NCBI GenBank assembly: GCA_004764695.1
Contig: SMSO01000032.1
Location: 5,724,668 to 5,788,667 of the forward strand
DNA length: 64,000 bases
Source of the DNA: Schizochytrium sp. TIO01
Taxonomy: Eukaryota > Sar > Bigyra > Thraustochytrida > Thraustochytriidae
Direction of reading: 5' to 3'
The translations under genes and the position numbers were made by a program. The notes below the pieces were generated by a model that had not been told where the DNA came from, made no database searches, and was given only the letters and a program-made list of their open reading frames with translations. This document shows, in pieces, positions 13,479-21,674 of this stretch (the first letter of the stretch is position 1; each line of letters begins with the position of its first letter).

Positions 13479-14066
13479 TTATTTATTAGAGATTCGCTTT
13501 ATAAGGCGCTTGTTTTGACGACGAGCATACCTGAGATTTTTCTCCGATTGAGCAGCTTCACATCGAAGACCATGCAAAGTCACAGCCAGCGTAGTCGAAA
13601 TATCAGGGTGGAGCTCAAACATACGCTCGACCGCTTGACACGTTTCAGAAATCATTTTTCCACGATCATCCACGCTATGTTGCTTAGGTGCTTTCAAATC
13701 TTTAATCAAGCGCCTGTTCTTACGTCTTACCACACGAAGTTGTTCCCTGGTATTCTTAATAGAATAATTGTAGGTGTTGATTGGTTGCACGAAAGTTTCT
13801 AAAAAGAGTGGAAATATTTCCAGGAGTCCAGATAGTTTATCTTTCGCATCTGTTACCTTACGAATCAGATCCTCATTGCTAAGAACTTGAGGATACTCGT
13901 CAACACGGAACACGATAGGTACTATTAACTTATCTCCTCCAATTTCTGCAACAAACCCAGAGGGATACTTTACACGTAGAACTCCCTCTGTAATATCACT
14001 TACAATGATATCTTCATTCTCGAATATGGACTTGAGAATCAAGCACAATGCTTGCTTTAGACTCAT
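13479..14066 (-). CDS. Hypothetical protein, 195 aa
   Basis: Starts at MSLKQALCLILKS; the frame upstream only adds a TTG start. The N-terminal ~85 residues are a compact alpha/beta-looking module shared with the truncated paralogue. The C-terminal half is basic and helical with two similar words (RRKNRRLIKDL at about 115 and ARRQNKRLIKR near the end), possibly nucleic-acid binding. No family recognised. It sits head to tail behind the peptidase-like gene with its own early-type motif at 14081-14099. Confidence 0.75.
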   Translation of the reverse strand: MSLKQALCLILKSIFENEDIIVSDITEGVLRVKYPSGFVAEIGGDKLIVPIVFRVDEYPQVLSNEDLIRKVTDAKDKLSGLLEIFPLFLETFVQPINTYNYSIKNTREQLRVVRRKNRRLIKDLKAPKQHSVDDRGKMISETCQAVERMFELHPDISTTLAVTLHGLRCEAAQSEKNLRYARRQNKRLIKRISNK

Positions 14067-14080
14067 TATGATCAACCGAG

Positions 14081-14099
14081 TCGAGTTAAGGTTTTGCTT
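14081..14099 (-). promoter_or_regulatory. Early-type motif before the 195-aa gene
   Basis: Minus-strand AAGCAAAACCTTAACTCGA, 14 bp before the ATG at 14066. Confidence 0.65.
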
Positions 14100-14100
14100 T

Positions 14101-15474
14101 CTACAAACTCTGGAGTATTCTATAATTATTATTTGAAACCATCCAAGAGGCCATTCGTCGAGTTCTTTCTAAGCAATCAATTGGAGTCCCGAAGCACTGA
14201 ACTTTATCCCAGAGACTAGGGTCCATGGTAGGGTAATTAGCCACGATCCATGCAAAACTGGCACAGTGTGTAACACAATAGCCAGCGTCTAATTTGGAAG
14301 ACCGACCAACACCAAGCCACACCTCAATACGCGCTTGAATTCCATCTGATAGTTGGTAATTCCGCGGAGAGTTATAAGAATAGTCTCTACCCAAATGGTG
14401 ATGAACAAAATCTTCCAAATATCTATCCAAACTTCTTTGATCGTACTCCAAATTTAAAGTGCCATGAGGCTCATAGCGATACACTCTTCGCCGCGTGTTG
14501 TCTACAATAATAAGATTTGCGTGACCACCCTCCTCCCAGGCCATGTCAACAATGTTGATCCACCCAATGACAATAGCCGAACGCTGTGTAGATACAGATC
14601 CATTTTCCAATTGTTCTAGAATACCAGGACTTTGACTAGTAATTTCGGTATTCTCTACTTCTACTACCCGATTCATGAAGCTATCAACACGCAACTTCCT
14701 TGGAGTACCATTGATAGATGCAACTTTGGGATAATACTTACGATTAATAATACTTCCAATCTTACCTAGAACAACTGGAGAACCTCTAGCATGTTGATAC
14801 CCCTTATCCGAAAAGCCAAAGCGGTCAAAAATTTTCAAGTTCCCACGTCGGTTTAACTTCACAGAATTCCCTATATCACTTTCATAGAGACGACATTGTG
14901 GTAAGGTCCATTTCTTAAGAGTTGTAGTGTAAGCCGTATAGATAATTGGCTTTATGAGTTTCCGGAAATGTTCCCCGAACAAGACCTGTTCTTCATACTG
15001 GTGAAAAAGCTCGAGCTTTTTCCTAACACTTTTTGTTTTTCTAATCGATAGAACAACTTGCTCCACCGGGCTATTCTTCAAAATTTTCCCGAAACGTTCT
15101 CCGAATGTAAGCATCAATGTAGCCTGTAAAATCATCGACTTGGTATGAAAGTACTGCTTCAGCAATTCCCTAGGAACATTCCGGTCTCCATGTCGAAACT
15201 GAGTAGATAGATGCTTATACATTTCCAACTCAATCTCATAAATTGCCTCATGCATCTTATTATAAAGACGGTAGCGACGTCTCATTGTGGTAAACACCAT
15301 GACTGCATTCATACTTAAGTTATCTACCTTATCCAATCCATGTTTAAGGTGAGTCCTATAAACTGAACCCAACAAACCAACAACCGAAATCATGTAGTTT
15401 TCTAATCTATCAATATGAATATAGCGAGTGGACCTGTAAGGTGCATATTTTTGTTCTAACTCCTTGGTATTCAT
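14101..15474 (-). CDS. Putative papain-like (C48/adenain-type) cysteine peptidase
   Basis: 457 aa. Residues 1-190 are helical and basic without a recognised domain. The C-terminal third carries the layout seen in viral C5/C48-like peptidases: His318 in EGGHANLIIVDN, then RYEPHG (334-338, Glu335) and, after about 65 residues, a cysteine in AGYCVTHCASFAW (Cys400 or Cys404). The EPHG and YC words are typical of this fold in large DNA viruses, where such enzymes cut polyprotein-like structural proteins or remove ubiquitin-like tags. The substrate here is unknown. Upstream sequence is AT-rich with TATAAAT-like words at 15501-15530 and no early motif, so late expression is likely. Confidence 0.6.
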   Translation of the reverse strand: MNTKELEQKYAPYRSTRYIHIDRLENYMISVVGLLGSVYRTHLKHGLDKVDNLSMNAVMVFTTMRRRYRLYNKMHEAIYEIELEMYKHLSTQFRHGDRNVPRELLKQYFHTKSMILQATLMLTFGERFGKILKNSPVEQVVLSIRKTKSVRKKLELFHQYEEQVLFGEHFRKLIKPIIYTAYTTTLKKWTLPQCRLYESDIGNSVKLNRRGNLKIFDRFGFSDKGYQHARGSPVVLGKIGSIINRKYYPKVASINGTPRKLRVDSFMNRVVEVENTEITSQSPGILEQLENGSVSTQRSAIVIGWINIVDMAWEEGGHANLIIVDNTRRRVYRYEPHGTLNLEYDQRSLDRYLEDFVHHHLGRDYSYNSPRNYQLSDGIQARIEVWLGVGRSSKLDAGYCVTHCASFAWIVANYPTMDPSLWDKVQCFGTPIDCLERTRRMASWMVSNNNYRILQSL

Positions 15475-15636
15475 CCTATGGTAGTATTAATACCACTCGT
15501 GATTATAAATATATTCTTATTATTTATAGTCCATTTTTTAGCCGCATGGGTGTCAAGAAGGAGTACACTTGGTTTGCTCTAGTACTTAATATTAGTCACT
15601 TAACATAACCAATCATAACGTTTATACTATATATGG

Positions 15637-15916
15637 ACTTGTAGTAGTTTGAAAATCACAAGTAGCCCTGGGTCCCTACCCTCGGGTGCCGCCATTCTGA
15701 GGATTCTTTGATAGGAGGTAATATGGTGGGGGTAGAATAGACATGCGATTATCGATTTTGAAATCCCAAAAATTCAAATTCTCAACCCAAAACTCCAACT
15801 CTCCCATATTAAAGTGACTTTTTCTCCGCAGAAAATCTAGATAGAGACCCCTGCACCGAAAAAATAGGTATCGCTTTTATCGCTTTTATCGCTTTTATCG
15901 CTTTTATTAGGGGGGT
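15637..15916 (-). repeat. 280-bp element R1 with 10-bp iterons
   Basis: One of four copies (also 16779-17058, 24429-24709, 25466-25745). Read on the minus strand it starts CCCCCCTAATAAAAGCGATA, has four tandem 10-bp units AAAAGCGATA, then an AT-rich body, an ATGGCGGCACCC-like GC patch and ends near CTACAAGT. No coding frame is conserved. R1 lacks the CGGCTCTTTT block that follows the other copies. Confidence 0.95.
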
Positions 15917-15990
15917 ATGATGTAAGTATAAGTTTATGGTTTAGTTTATATACCATACTAGTTGAATAGCACTCAACAAAGTGAACTTTG

Positions 15991-16497
15991 TTATTTCGTG
16001 TGATGTGTGCACACACAATCTTCACATTTTGATTGCGAGCAAGATTTGCATTTTGTTAAATGCGAGTAGTTTTTTTCGCATTCGTTACTCGTGCAATATT
16101 TATTAGCAACAAGTCCACATGTAATACACTTTATATACCCAGTTACATCAATGCAAGATTCGCAATAATCAAATCTTACGACTTTCGAACAAGCTTTACA
16201 TATATCATTGCTTTTTGTGTAAAGCTCATCACATCGATAACAATCATTCGTGCAAAGTTCATAGCATTTATCACACACTATCCAGTGCGAAAGTCCTGGG
16301 GTTGCTCTTAGTGAACAATCCCCTTCACAACATATAAGAGCTTCACAACACACACATTCATCGGGAGATGAAGCTGCGTTCAAGTCTTGATCGCAATTTG
16401 GGCAAGGGTCGTAATTCTCCTTTACCTCAATACACTTTTCACAAAGATATTCGTCCGGGACATTACGCACGTCGCGTTTGCAGCACGAGAGAGACAT
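15991..16497 (-). CDS. Cysteine-rich zinc-ribbon-like protein, 168 aa
   Basis: Contains a long series of C-x2-C pairs (CEKC, CPNC, CVCC, CDKC, CYRC, CKAC, CESC, CITC, CKSC, CEDC) with few histidines, as in stacked RING/treble-clef or zinc-ribbon modules. It probably folds around several zinc ions. No catalytic domain is attached, so binding of protein or nucleic acid is the likely role. It is framed by the R1 and R2 elements. The long 5' leader (16498-16710) repeats AACTCTC words and includes the CGGCTCTTTT block. Confidence 0.75.
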   Translation of the reverse strand: MSLSCCKRDVRNVPDEYLCEKCIEVKENYDPCPNCDQDLNAASSPDECVCCEALICCEGDCSLRATPGLSHWIVCDKCYELCTNDCYRCDELYTKSNDICKACSKVVRFDYCESCIDVTGYIKCITCGLVANKYCTSNECEKNYSHLTKCKSCSQSKCEDCVCTHHTK

Positions 16498-16710
16498 ATT
16501 ACCTCAGTTTGGTCTTTAGATTTGTGATAGGTGAGGGACGTTCAATTGGGTTTTTGGGTTACATTAGAGTCTTTGATTTTAGTTATTCTTTGGGGAAATA
16601 AGAAACTACGAGAGTTTAGTTATTTGGAAAGATTATTTTCCTTCGAGAAGATTGTGAAATCTTCACTCATGAGAGTTTGTTGAATCGTCTCTCAGGAGAG
16701 TTTGTTGAAA

Positions 16711-16748
16711 AGAGCCGACACGGGTATACCAGTTGGTTCCACCGAGAC
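16711..16748 (-). promoter_or_regulatory. Conserved CGGCTCTTTT block (R2 flank)
   Basis: Minus-strand CTCGGTGGAACCAACTGGTA followed by TACCCGTGTCGGCTCTTTT. The same block recurs after R3, after R4 and at 26283. It precedes the zinc-ribbon gene by about 215 bp. Role unknown; promoter or processing signal possible. Confidence 0.6.
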
Positions 16749-16778
16749 ACATATTAACGCGGAATGTAGGCATGTAAA

Positions 16779-17058
16779 ACTTGTAGTATTTGAAAAATCA
16801 CAAGTAGCACTGGGTCCCTACCCTCGGGTGCCGCCATTCTGAGGATTCTTTGATAGGAGGTAATATGGTGGGGGTAGAATAGACATGCTATTATCGATTT
16901 TGAAATCCCAAAAATTCAAATTCTCAACCCAAAACTCCAACTCCCTCATATTAAAGTGACTTTTCTCTGCAGAAAATCTAGATAGAGACCCATGTACTTT
17001 TCAAAAAGGTATCGCTTTTATCGCTTTTATCGCTTTTATCGCTTTTATTAGGGGGGTA
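16779..17058 (-). repeat. 280-bp element R2 with 10-bp iterons
   Basis: Very close to R1 in sequence and same orientation. Four TATCGCTTTT units (plus-strand spelling) lie at its right end. The rest of the gap 16498-17226 holds AACTCTC-type leader text on one side and AT-rich sequence on the other. Confidence 0.95.
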
Positions 17059-17226
17059 GGGAATAAGTTGCAAATATATAGTTTCACATTCCCTGTGTTC
17101 CCTCAATTAATACCTGACCCTCTTTCTTTCAAATAAAATGAATATCAATTAATAATGAAAACAATAATCATCATAGAATATAGAGTATAGAGGAGATGAA
17201 GACGAAATATTCAAATATCTATATTG

Positions 17227-18219
17227 TTAATTAATTAAGAATTCAATTACATATTCATCATATCGCTTGAGAACCTCTGTGATATAAAAATCTATGAAAG
17301 CCTTATAAACAATAGAAGACTGATCTGAGTAGAAAGGCTCTCTCAATAATTTTATAGTGTACCCAGATTTCTCAATAGTTCTTTGATTTGTAACCCACTT
17401 TTTGTTCTCATATAACCTAACCACTTCCCATCTCACAAGGTAGTTCGTTCCATTATTGATATAGTACTCGAGTAGTTGTTTGCATAAGCTGTCATGTGTG
17501 GAATCATCAACAAGGATTGAGGCTGGGATTTCACAGTCAGGTAACTCTATGAATTTTTGCAACACTCTTTTCCTTAGATCTTCGGCGACCGAGTCTCTGT
17601 AGTCTGCAATATTACAGAGTATAATTAGGCTATACAAGGCAACACCAGAAGACATAAGACTTGTCAAATATTGAATTAGCTCTGTCTTGTAAGAGTACCT
17701 GACGACTTCTCCTAATGCCTGTACCAGTACCCAACACCGTTCAATCATGAGAGAATCCATAGATGCAACGATAAAGTTCCATACATCTTCGTCTTTTTCA
17801 GTAATGCCACCTTGAGCACCGCATCGTTCCAAAATCACTAACCAATCACAAAGATGACTATCAGTAATGAAGTTGTCTTGGTCTTTGAGAAATTCTTTTG
17901 CATCCGTGAGACCTTCAACGGTCAGCAAATATCTAACAATCTCCAGGTTCGGACACTCAAATAGTGCTCTTCGTACGGATGGAACATTAAAATTTTCTTG
18001 TGGATCAATTTTGATAATTTCTCGGATGAACTCAAGGTCACCCTTTGGCAAAAAATCAATAAGTAAGTTACGTAAAGGTTGCGTCTTATACTCTAATCGC
18101 TTTACCTCCACAATCCGTTTACCCAATTCATTGGCATCAGACACATTGAACTTACGTCTCTCACGTGAACTCCATTCACCTGGCCACCCGTCAATAATCG
18201 AATTCATAAAATCCACCAT
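17227..18219 (-). CDS. Hypothetical protein with ankyrin-like segment, 330 aa
   Basis: The ATG at 18219 (MVDFMNSIIDGW) is chosen because it follows the early motif directly; a longer frame would need GTG and would run through the motif. Residues about 70-110 (LEFIREIIK, then VRRALFECPNLEIVRYLLTVEG) look like degenerate ankyrin-type helices, a common feature of large-virus proteins that bind host factors. The rest is helical, alpha-solenoid-like and unassigned. Low confidence on fold. Confidence 0.7.
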   Translation of the reverse strand: MVDFMNSIIDGWPGEWSSRERRKFNVSDANELGKRIVEVKRLEYKTQPLRNLLIDFLPKGDLEFIREIIKIDPQENFNVPSVRRALFECPNLEIVRYLLTVEGLTDAKEFLKDQDNFITDSHLCDWLVILERCGAQGGITEKDEDVWNFIVASMDSLMIERCWVLVQALGEVVRYSYKTELIQYLTSLMSSGVALYSLIILCNIADYRDSVAEDLRKRVLQKFIELPDCEIPASILVDDSTHDSLCKQLLEYYINNGTNYLVRWEVVRLYENKKWVTNQRTIEKSGYTIKLLREPFYSDQSSIVYKAFIDFYITEVLKRYDEYVIEFLIN

Positions 18220-18234
18220 TAGGGGTTTGCTGCT
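18219..18234 (-). promoter_or_regulatory. Early-type motif fixing the 17227-18219 start
   Basis: Minus-strand AGCAGCAAACCCCTAA abuts the ATG, its last A being the first base of the start codon. This implies a very short or absent 5' leader and rules out the longer GTG start. Confidence 0.7.
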
Positions 18235-18292
18235 CACCTGATGCTTAGTTTATACTCAGGTCTAAACAATCGCACATATACTTTTTTGTGGT

Positions 18293-18309
18293 CAGCAAAT
18301 CCCTAACTC
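18293..18309 (+). promoter_or_regulatory. Early-type motif before the mucin-like gene
   Basis: CAGCAAATCCCTAACTC, 12 bp before the ATG at 18322. Confidence 0.65.
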
Positions 18310-18321
18310 AAGGAATTCGAT

Positions 18322-18999
18322 ATGATTTGTATTGTAAGAGCTAGTATTCTATTAGCATTTGTGACACTCACATTCGCAAGTGAGTTTACTGATAAGATGA
18401 AGGAAACATGTCACGAATATAATTCAAACGCGACCACATGTATGACCTTTGATCACATTTGCAATTGGAATGGTGAAACATGCGAATATATTGGACAGAC
18501 AACTATACCTACTATGAGCCCGACCTTTAGCCCGTCAAAGAGACCAACAAAGAGACCAACAAAGAGGCCATCTAGCATATCACCTACCACTCTACCTACC
18601 GAAACTCCTACCACTCTACCTACCTCACTGCCTACCGAAATTCCTACCACTCTGTCCACCACTTTGCCTACCTCACTGCCTACCACTTTGCCTACCAACA
18701 ATCCTATCACTCTGGCTACCGAAATTCCTACCACTATGCCTACCAATTTTACATACATCACCCCTAGTAGTTCCCCTACAAATAAACCCTCACACCCTTC
18801 AACATACTCACCATCTAGTTTGCCATCCAATTCGCCATCAATTGCCCCGAGTGAACTCGACAACGCGAGTGAAACTACATCGAGCAGTCAAGAGAGTAGA
18901 TTGAAGAATTTTAAAATTGTTATGGGGGTCTTCGTTGGATTGTGCGGCCTTCTTATCATAGTACTAGGAATTATCCTAGTTAACAAGAATAGCACCTAG
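18322..18999 (+). CDS. Mucin-like type I membrane protein
   Basis: 225 aa. Signal peptide (ILLAFVTLTFAS, about residues 8-20), a small domain with four or five cysteines (CHEY, TTCMTFDHIC, NGETCEYIG), then about 110 residues of threonine/proline-rich stalk (PTxxPT, TLPTSLPT) that should be heavily O-glycosylated, one transmembrane helix (MGVFVGLCGLLIIVLGIILV) and a short tail. PT-rich stalks are common in stramenopile surface proteins, so the stalk style may be host-derived. Probably displayed on the virion or infected cell. Its 3' end overlaps the helicase gene by 24 nt. Confidence 0.85.
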   Translation: MICIVRASILLAFVTLTFASEFTDKMKETCHEYNSNATTCMTFDHICNWNGETCEYIGQTTIPTMSPTFSPSKRPTKRPTKRPSSISPTTLPTETPTTLPTSLPTEIPTTLSTTLPTSLPTTLPTNNPITLATEIPTTMPTNFTYITPSSSPTNKPSHPSTYSPSSLPSNSPSIAPSELDNASETTSSSQESRLKNFKIVMGVFVGLCGLLIIVLGIILVNKNST

Positions 19000-20373
19000 C
19001 TTAGCGCGTTTATTCGAAAGAAACTTTTCATTTGCTGCCGTGACCCTTGAATAGAAGTCCTTGACTGACTTGGAAGTTGTAACCTTCTTCGGGTGAAAAT
19101 TTATCACTTGCATGTTTGCAAGCGTACGGCCACGCGATAAAGCAACGTATACCATGGCATCACAAAAGGATCCACGCAAATCGACACTGAGAAGGTCGAT
19201 TGTCATACCCTGACTTTTGTGCACAGTAAGCGACCATGCATAGCGAAGCGGAACTTGTGCACGTTTAGCAACTGTCACATCATGTTCGCCCTTGATTTCC
19301 TCGACGATCACCGGAATTGAATCAACGGTTCCATCTAGAAAGCGCACCTTGACACTCCCATTCTCATCAAGGCCTAGGACAACACACCGGGTTCCATTCG
19401 ATCTTCCGTTAAGAACATCTATATTCCAGTTGAGCATAACTTGGGCTCCATTGCACAACTTAATGTTCTCGGCAAGACGAAAGGAACGGCCGTGTACTTT
19501 CTTCATTTTCTCATCGAGAAACCAGTCTTCACTGGTAAATTCCTTCACAAAGTATTTATTACCTTCCGCATCAGCTTCGCAGCCTTGGTCAATGTGACCT
19601 TGCACATCCATTTCGACCTTGTTATACTCCCGTTGGTTATCTTGCTCAACTTCAAAGACCCTGCAGAATAGCTTAGTAGGTTTGATGCCGGCATCATTCT
19701 CTAACTTATTATTTGCAAGATCCTGAATTTTGCTCACTGTTCCAGCGTTGAATTCAGCATGTCTGATCTCTTGCAGCAATCCCAAAAACGTAGGGTCTTG
19801 TTGGCGAAATACCTTGGTCAAGGTAATAGTTCTCTTGATAGTCTGCTCCCACAATGAGTCTTCAAAGAGATACCGCACAGGACCTGTCTTTGAAACAGGC
19901 GGCAACTGGAAGAAGTCTCCCACGAGGATGAGTTGAATGCCACCAAAAGGACACGGATTCCTTCTCAGCGACTTGCCTATGACGTTCAACTTTTCAAAAA
20001 AGTCTGGGTGGACCATCGATACTTCATCAATGATAAGAGCATCGGTTTCTTTCCAACGGTCCTTTGTATTCTTGAAGCGAAAGACTTTTCTGACAAGCTG
20101 GTGCACACTTTCATTACCAAGACCAACACCGGCCCAGGAATGGAGGGTGGAGCCTCCTATAGCTGCTGCGGCGATCCCAGTAGGTGCAACAATATGCACA
20201 GACTTGCCCAGAGCTTGTAGCTTGGCTCTGATCGTGTTGATAATGTAGGACTTACCCGTACCTGCTGGGCCGAGGATACAAACATTACTCCCATCTAGAG
20301 CTGTATTTATGGCCAAGAGTTGTTCATCACTAAAAGCTCCGTTGTTTTCGTCTTCTTCAAAAGCACGCTTCAT
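18976..20373 (-). CDS. PIF1-family DNA helicase
   Basis: 465 aa superfamily 1B helicase. Walker A GPAGTGKS (35-42), Walker B IIDEVSM (114-120), GDFFQLPP (152-159), and C-terminal TVHKSQGMT (motif V region) and VALSRGR (motif VI). These enzymes unwind DNA 5' to 3' and resolve forks, G-quadruplexes and recombination intermediates. Length is near the minimal catalytic core, without long extensions. The early-type motif at 20383-20398 lies 10 bp before the ATG, consistent with a replication role early in infection. Alternative labels: RecD2/Dda-like helicase. Confidence 0.93.
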   Translation of the reverse strand: MKRAFEEDENNGAFSDEQLLAINTALDGSNVCILGPAGTGKSYIINTIRAKLQALGKSVHIVAPTGIAAAAIGGSTLHSWAGVGLGNESVHQLVRKVFRFKNTKDRWKETDALIIDEVSMVHPDFFEKLNVIGKSLRRNPCPFGGIQLILVGDFFQLPPVSKTGPVRYLFEDSLWEQTIKRTITLTKVFRQQDPTFLGLLQEIRHAEFNAGTVSKIQDLANNKLENDAGIKPTKLFCRVFEVEQDNQREYNKVEMDVQGHIDQGCEADAEGNKYFVKEFTSEDWFLDEKMKKVHGRSFRLAENIKLCNGAQVMLNWNIDVLNGRSNGTRCVVLGLDENGSVKVRFLDGTVDSIPVIVEEIKGEHDVTVAKRAQVPLRYAWSLTVHKSQGMTIDLLSVDLRGSFCDAMVYVALSRGRTLANMQVINFHPKKVTTSKSVKDFYSRVTAANEKFLSNKRAKLGAILVN

Positions 20374-20382
20374 GGTTGCTAA

Positions 20383-20398
20383 GTTTTGGGTTTGCTGC
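20383..20398 (-). promoter_or_regulatory. Early-type motif before the PIF1 helicase
   Basis: Minus-strand GCAGCAAACCCAAAAC, 10 bp before the ATG at 20373. The following 20400-20580 region is gene-free. Confidence 0.6.
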
Positions 20399-20581
20399 CG
20401 TCAGGCAATTCGAGTCTACCGTCCGCCGCCCATCTTGTAGAGCTTCTAGAAGAGTTTCGCGGAAGCAATCGGCTTTAATTACCCGCTTAGTTCCTCAAGA
20501 ACTTTCAAAGAAAGACATGCATGCTTCTAGAAGAATTTTTAAAGTGGCGTAAATAATTAAAGTGGTGTAATGAGTCTTTGA

Positions 20582-21064
20582 TTATAATCTAATTCTAGAG
20601 GTGACTTCATATGCACGATCCAAAATATCCTCGTCATAATCAGAGTCGTCTACTATAATAGCAAGCCTACTATTGTCAATAATAAGACCGTAACGAATGA
20701 TGTATAAAGCGTTCGTCACACGACGACAATTATATAGCTCAACGTCATTGAAAACGATCATACTATCTAAGTGGATTTCCTCTGGGTTGTTATTGGCATA
20801 TTCGGAGGACATTTGGGCCATAGAGTTGAGTAGTTCTTTGTTTTCTTCAATCAAAACGCCTTGTGCGAGTTCACGTTCCTGCTCGCTAAAGGTTTCCAGG
20901 TACTTTATACATTTGTTTACAACTTTGCGGGAATCACATGAGAAGCATTCAATACCAATCTCTTTGAATTGATTAACGAGTGTTAATGGTATTAACCCAC
21001 TTGTTTCACCATAGAAATCAGCAAATGCTTGACATGCTCTAGCCAGTTGTAGGTGCCTCTTCAT
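20582..21064 (-). CDS. Hypothetical protein, 160 aa
   Basis: Start set at 21064 (MKRHLQLARACQ): the early motif lies 17 bp upstream, and the longer frame would overlap the neighbouring gene and cross the motif. The protein is mostly helical in the first 100 residues and ends in a beta-rich part (DSMIVFNDVELYN, LIIDNSRLAIIVDDSD). Cysteines are few. No family recognised. Confidence 0.7.
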   Translation of the reverse strand: MKRHLQLARACQAFADFYGETSGLIPLTLVNQFKEIGIECFSCDSRKVVNKCIKYLETFSEQERELAQGVLIEENKELLNSMAQMSSEYANNNPEEIHLDSMIVFNDVELYNCRRVTNALYIIRYGLIIDNSRLAIIVDDSDYDEDILDRAYEVTSRIRL

Positions 21065-21080
21065 ATTCGACACATCCCAA

Positions 21081-21095
21081 TTAGGGATTTGCTGG
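21081..21095 (-). promoter_or_regulatory. Early-type motif embedded in an upstream stop codon
   Basis: Minus-strand CCAGCAAATCCCTAA. The same bases encode the last residues (PANP, stop) of the gene at 21081-21578, so the promoter of the next gene lies within coding sequence. Confidence 0.65.
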
Positions 21096-21578
21096 AATAG
21101 TTTCGTAGGTCTTGCTACCATCAACTTCCCAACCACTTTTGGGCATTAAAGCAAAATAAATAGGAGGGAAAATTATCATCACAATTCCACTTAGGCAATA
21201 TTCAGGGGTAGTTCCATGAAGGATAGGATTCTGAATGACTAAAATGACTAAGTATATAGGATAGAATAATAGAGCCAGAATAAAACTAAGGATACGATAG
21301 TTTTTACCACTAGTATCACGTAGAGGGAATATGCAAGACGCAATCATCATTAAGAGTTCCAAAGTCAGTAACATAAATGTAAGAGCCAGCATGATAATTT
21401 CATTATCCTTATTAGATGTGTTTGCGCAAACCATGACCGTATTGCAATACTCATCAACGTCACAATCGTCGTCACCCGAGCAAGCCGTAATAACAAATGC
21501 CCTAGAGTAAGTAATAGTTGCAAGTAGCACTATCATTGATAGTTGATGAAATCTCATAGTATTATAGTAGGAGTTCAT
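21081..21578 (-). CDS. Membrane protein with small Cys-rich ectodomain, 165 aa
   Basis: A signal-like segment (MIVLLATITYSRAF) is followed by a short cysteine-rich motif (CSGDDDCDVDEYCNTVMVC, about residues 34-52) like EB or WAP-type micro-domains, then three hydrophobic segments (IIMLALTFMLLTLELLMMI; ILSFILALLFYPIYLVILV; LSGIVMIIFPPIYFALM). An internal ATG at 21557 (MRFHQLSM) is an alternative start. Likely an envelope or infected-cell membrane protein; function unknown. Confidence 0.75.
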   Translation of the reverse strand: MNSYYNTMRFHQLSMIVLLATITYSRAFVITACSGDDDCDVDEYCNTVMVCANTSNKDNEIIMLALTFMLLTLELLMMIASCIFPLRDTSGKNYRILSFILALLFYPIYLVILVIQNPILHGTTPEYCLSGIVMIIFPPIYFALMPKSGWEVDGSKTYETIPANP

Positions 21579-21640
21579 ACATTAATTGAAGTTTTTACAT
21601 AAGAAAACAAAAATACAAGAACACTACCTCTAAAATGTCA

Positions 21641-21654
21641 AGCAAATCCCAAAC
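21641..21654 (+). promoter_or_regulatory. Orphan early-type motif
   Basis: AGCAAATCCCAAAC on the plus strand with only a three-codon frame after the next ATG. It sits beside the 3' end of the protease gene; it may serve a non-coding or antisense transcript, or be a relic. Confidence 0.35.
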
Positions 21655-21674
21655 GCTGGGAAGGGCATGCAAGT

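Larger units (their letters stand above)
13446..14255. repeat. Tandem duplication, copy B (intact)
   Basis: Contains the full 195-aa gene and the 3' end of the intact peptidase-like gene. The junction with copy A at about 13446 shows the phosphoesterase 3' end (TAAATTGATAGATCCCAAGA) fused to peptidase-gene sequence. Confidence 0.92.

Noticed and set aside
15637-17058. CRISPR-like array at the 10-bp iterons
   Set aside because: Units are directly adjacent 10-mers without spacers; not a CRISPR.
18453-18863. 136-codon minus-strand frame rich in VG
   Set aside because: Shadow of the PT-repeat coding region of the mucin-like gene.
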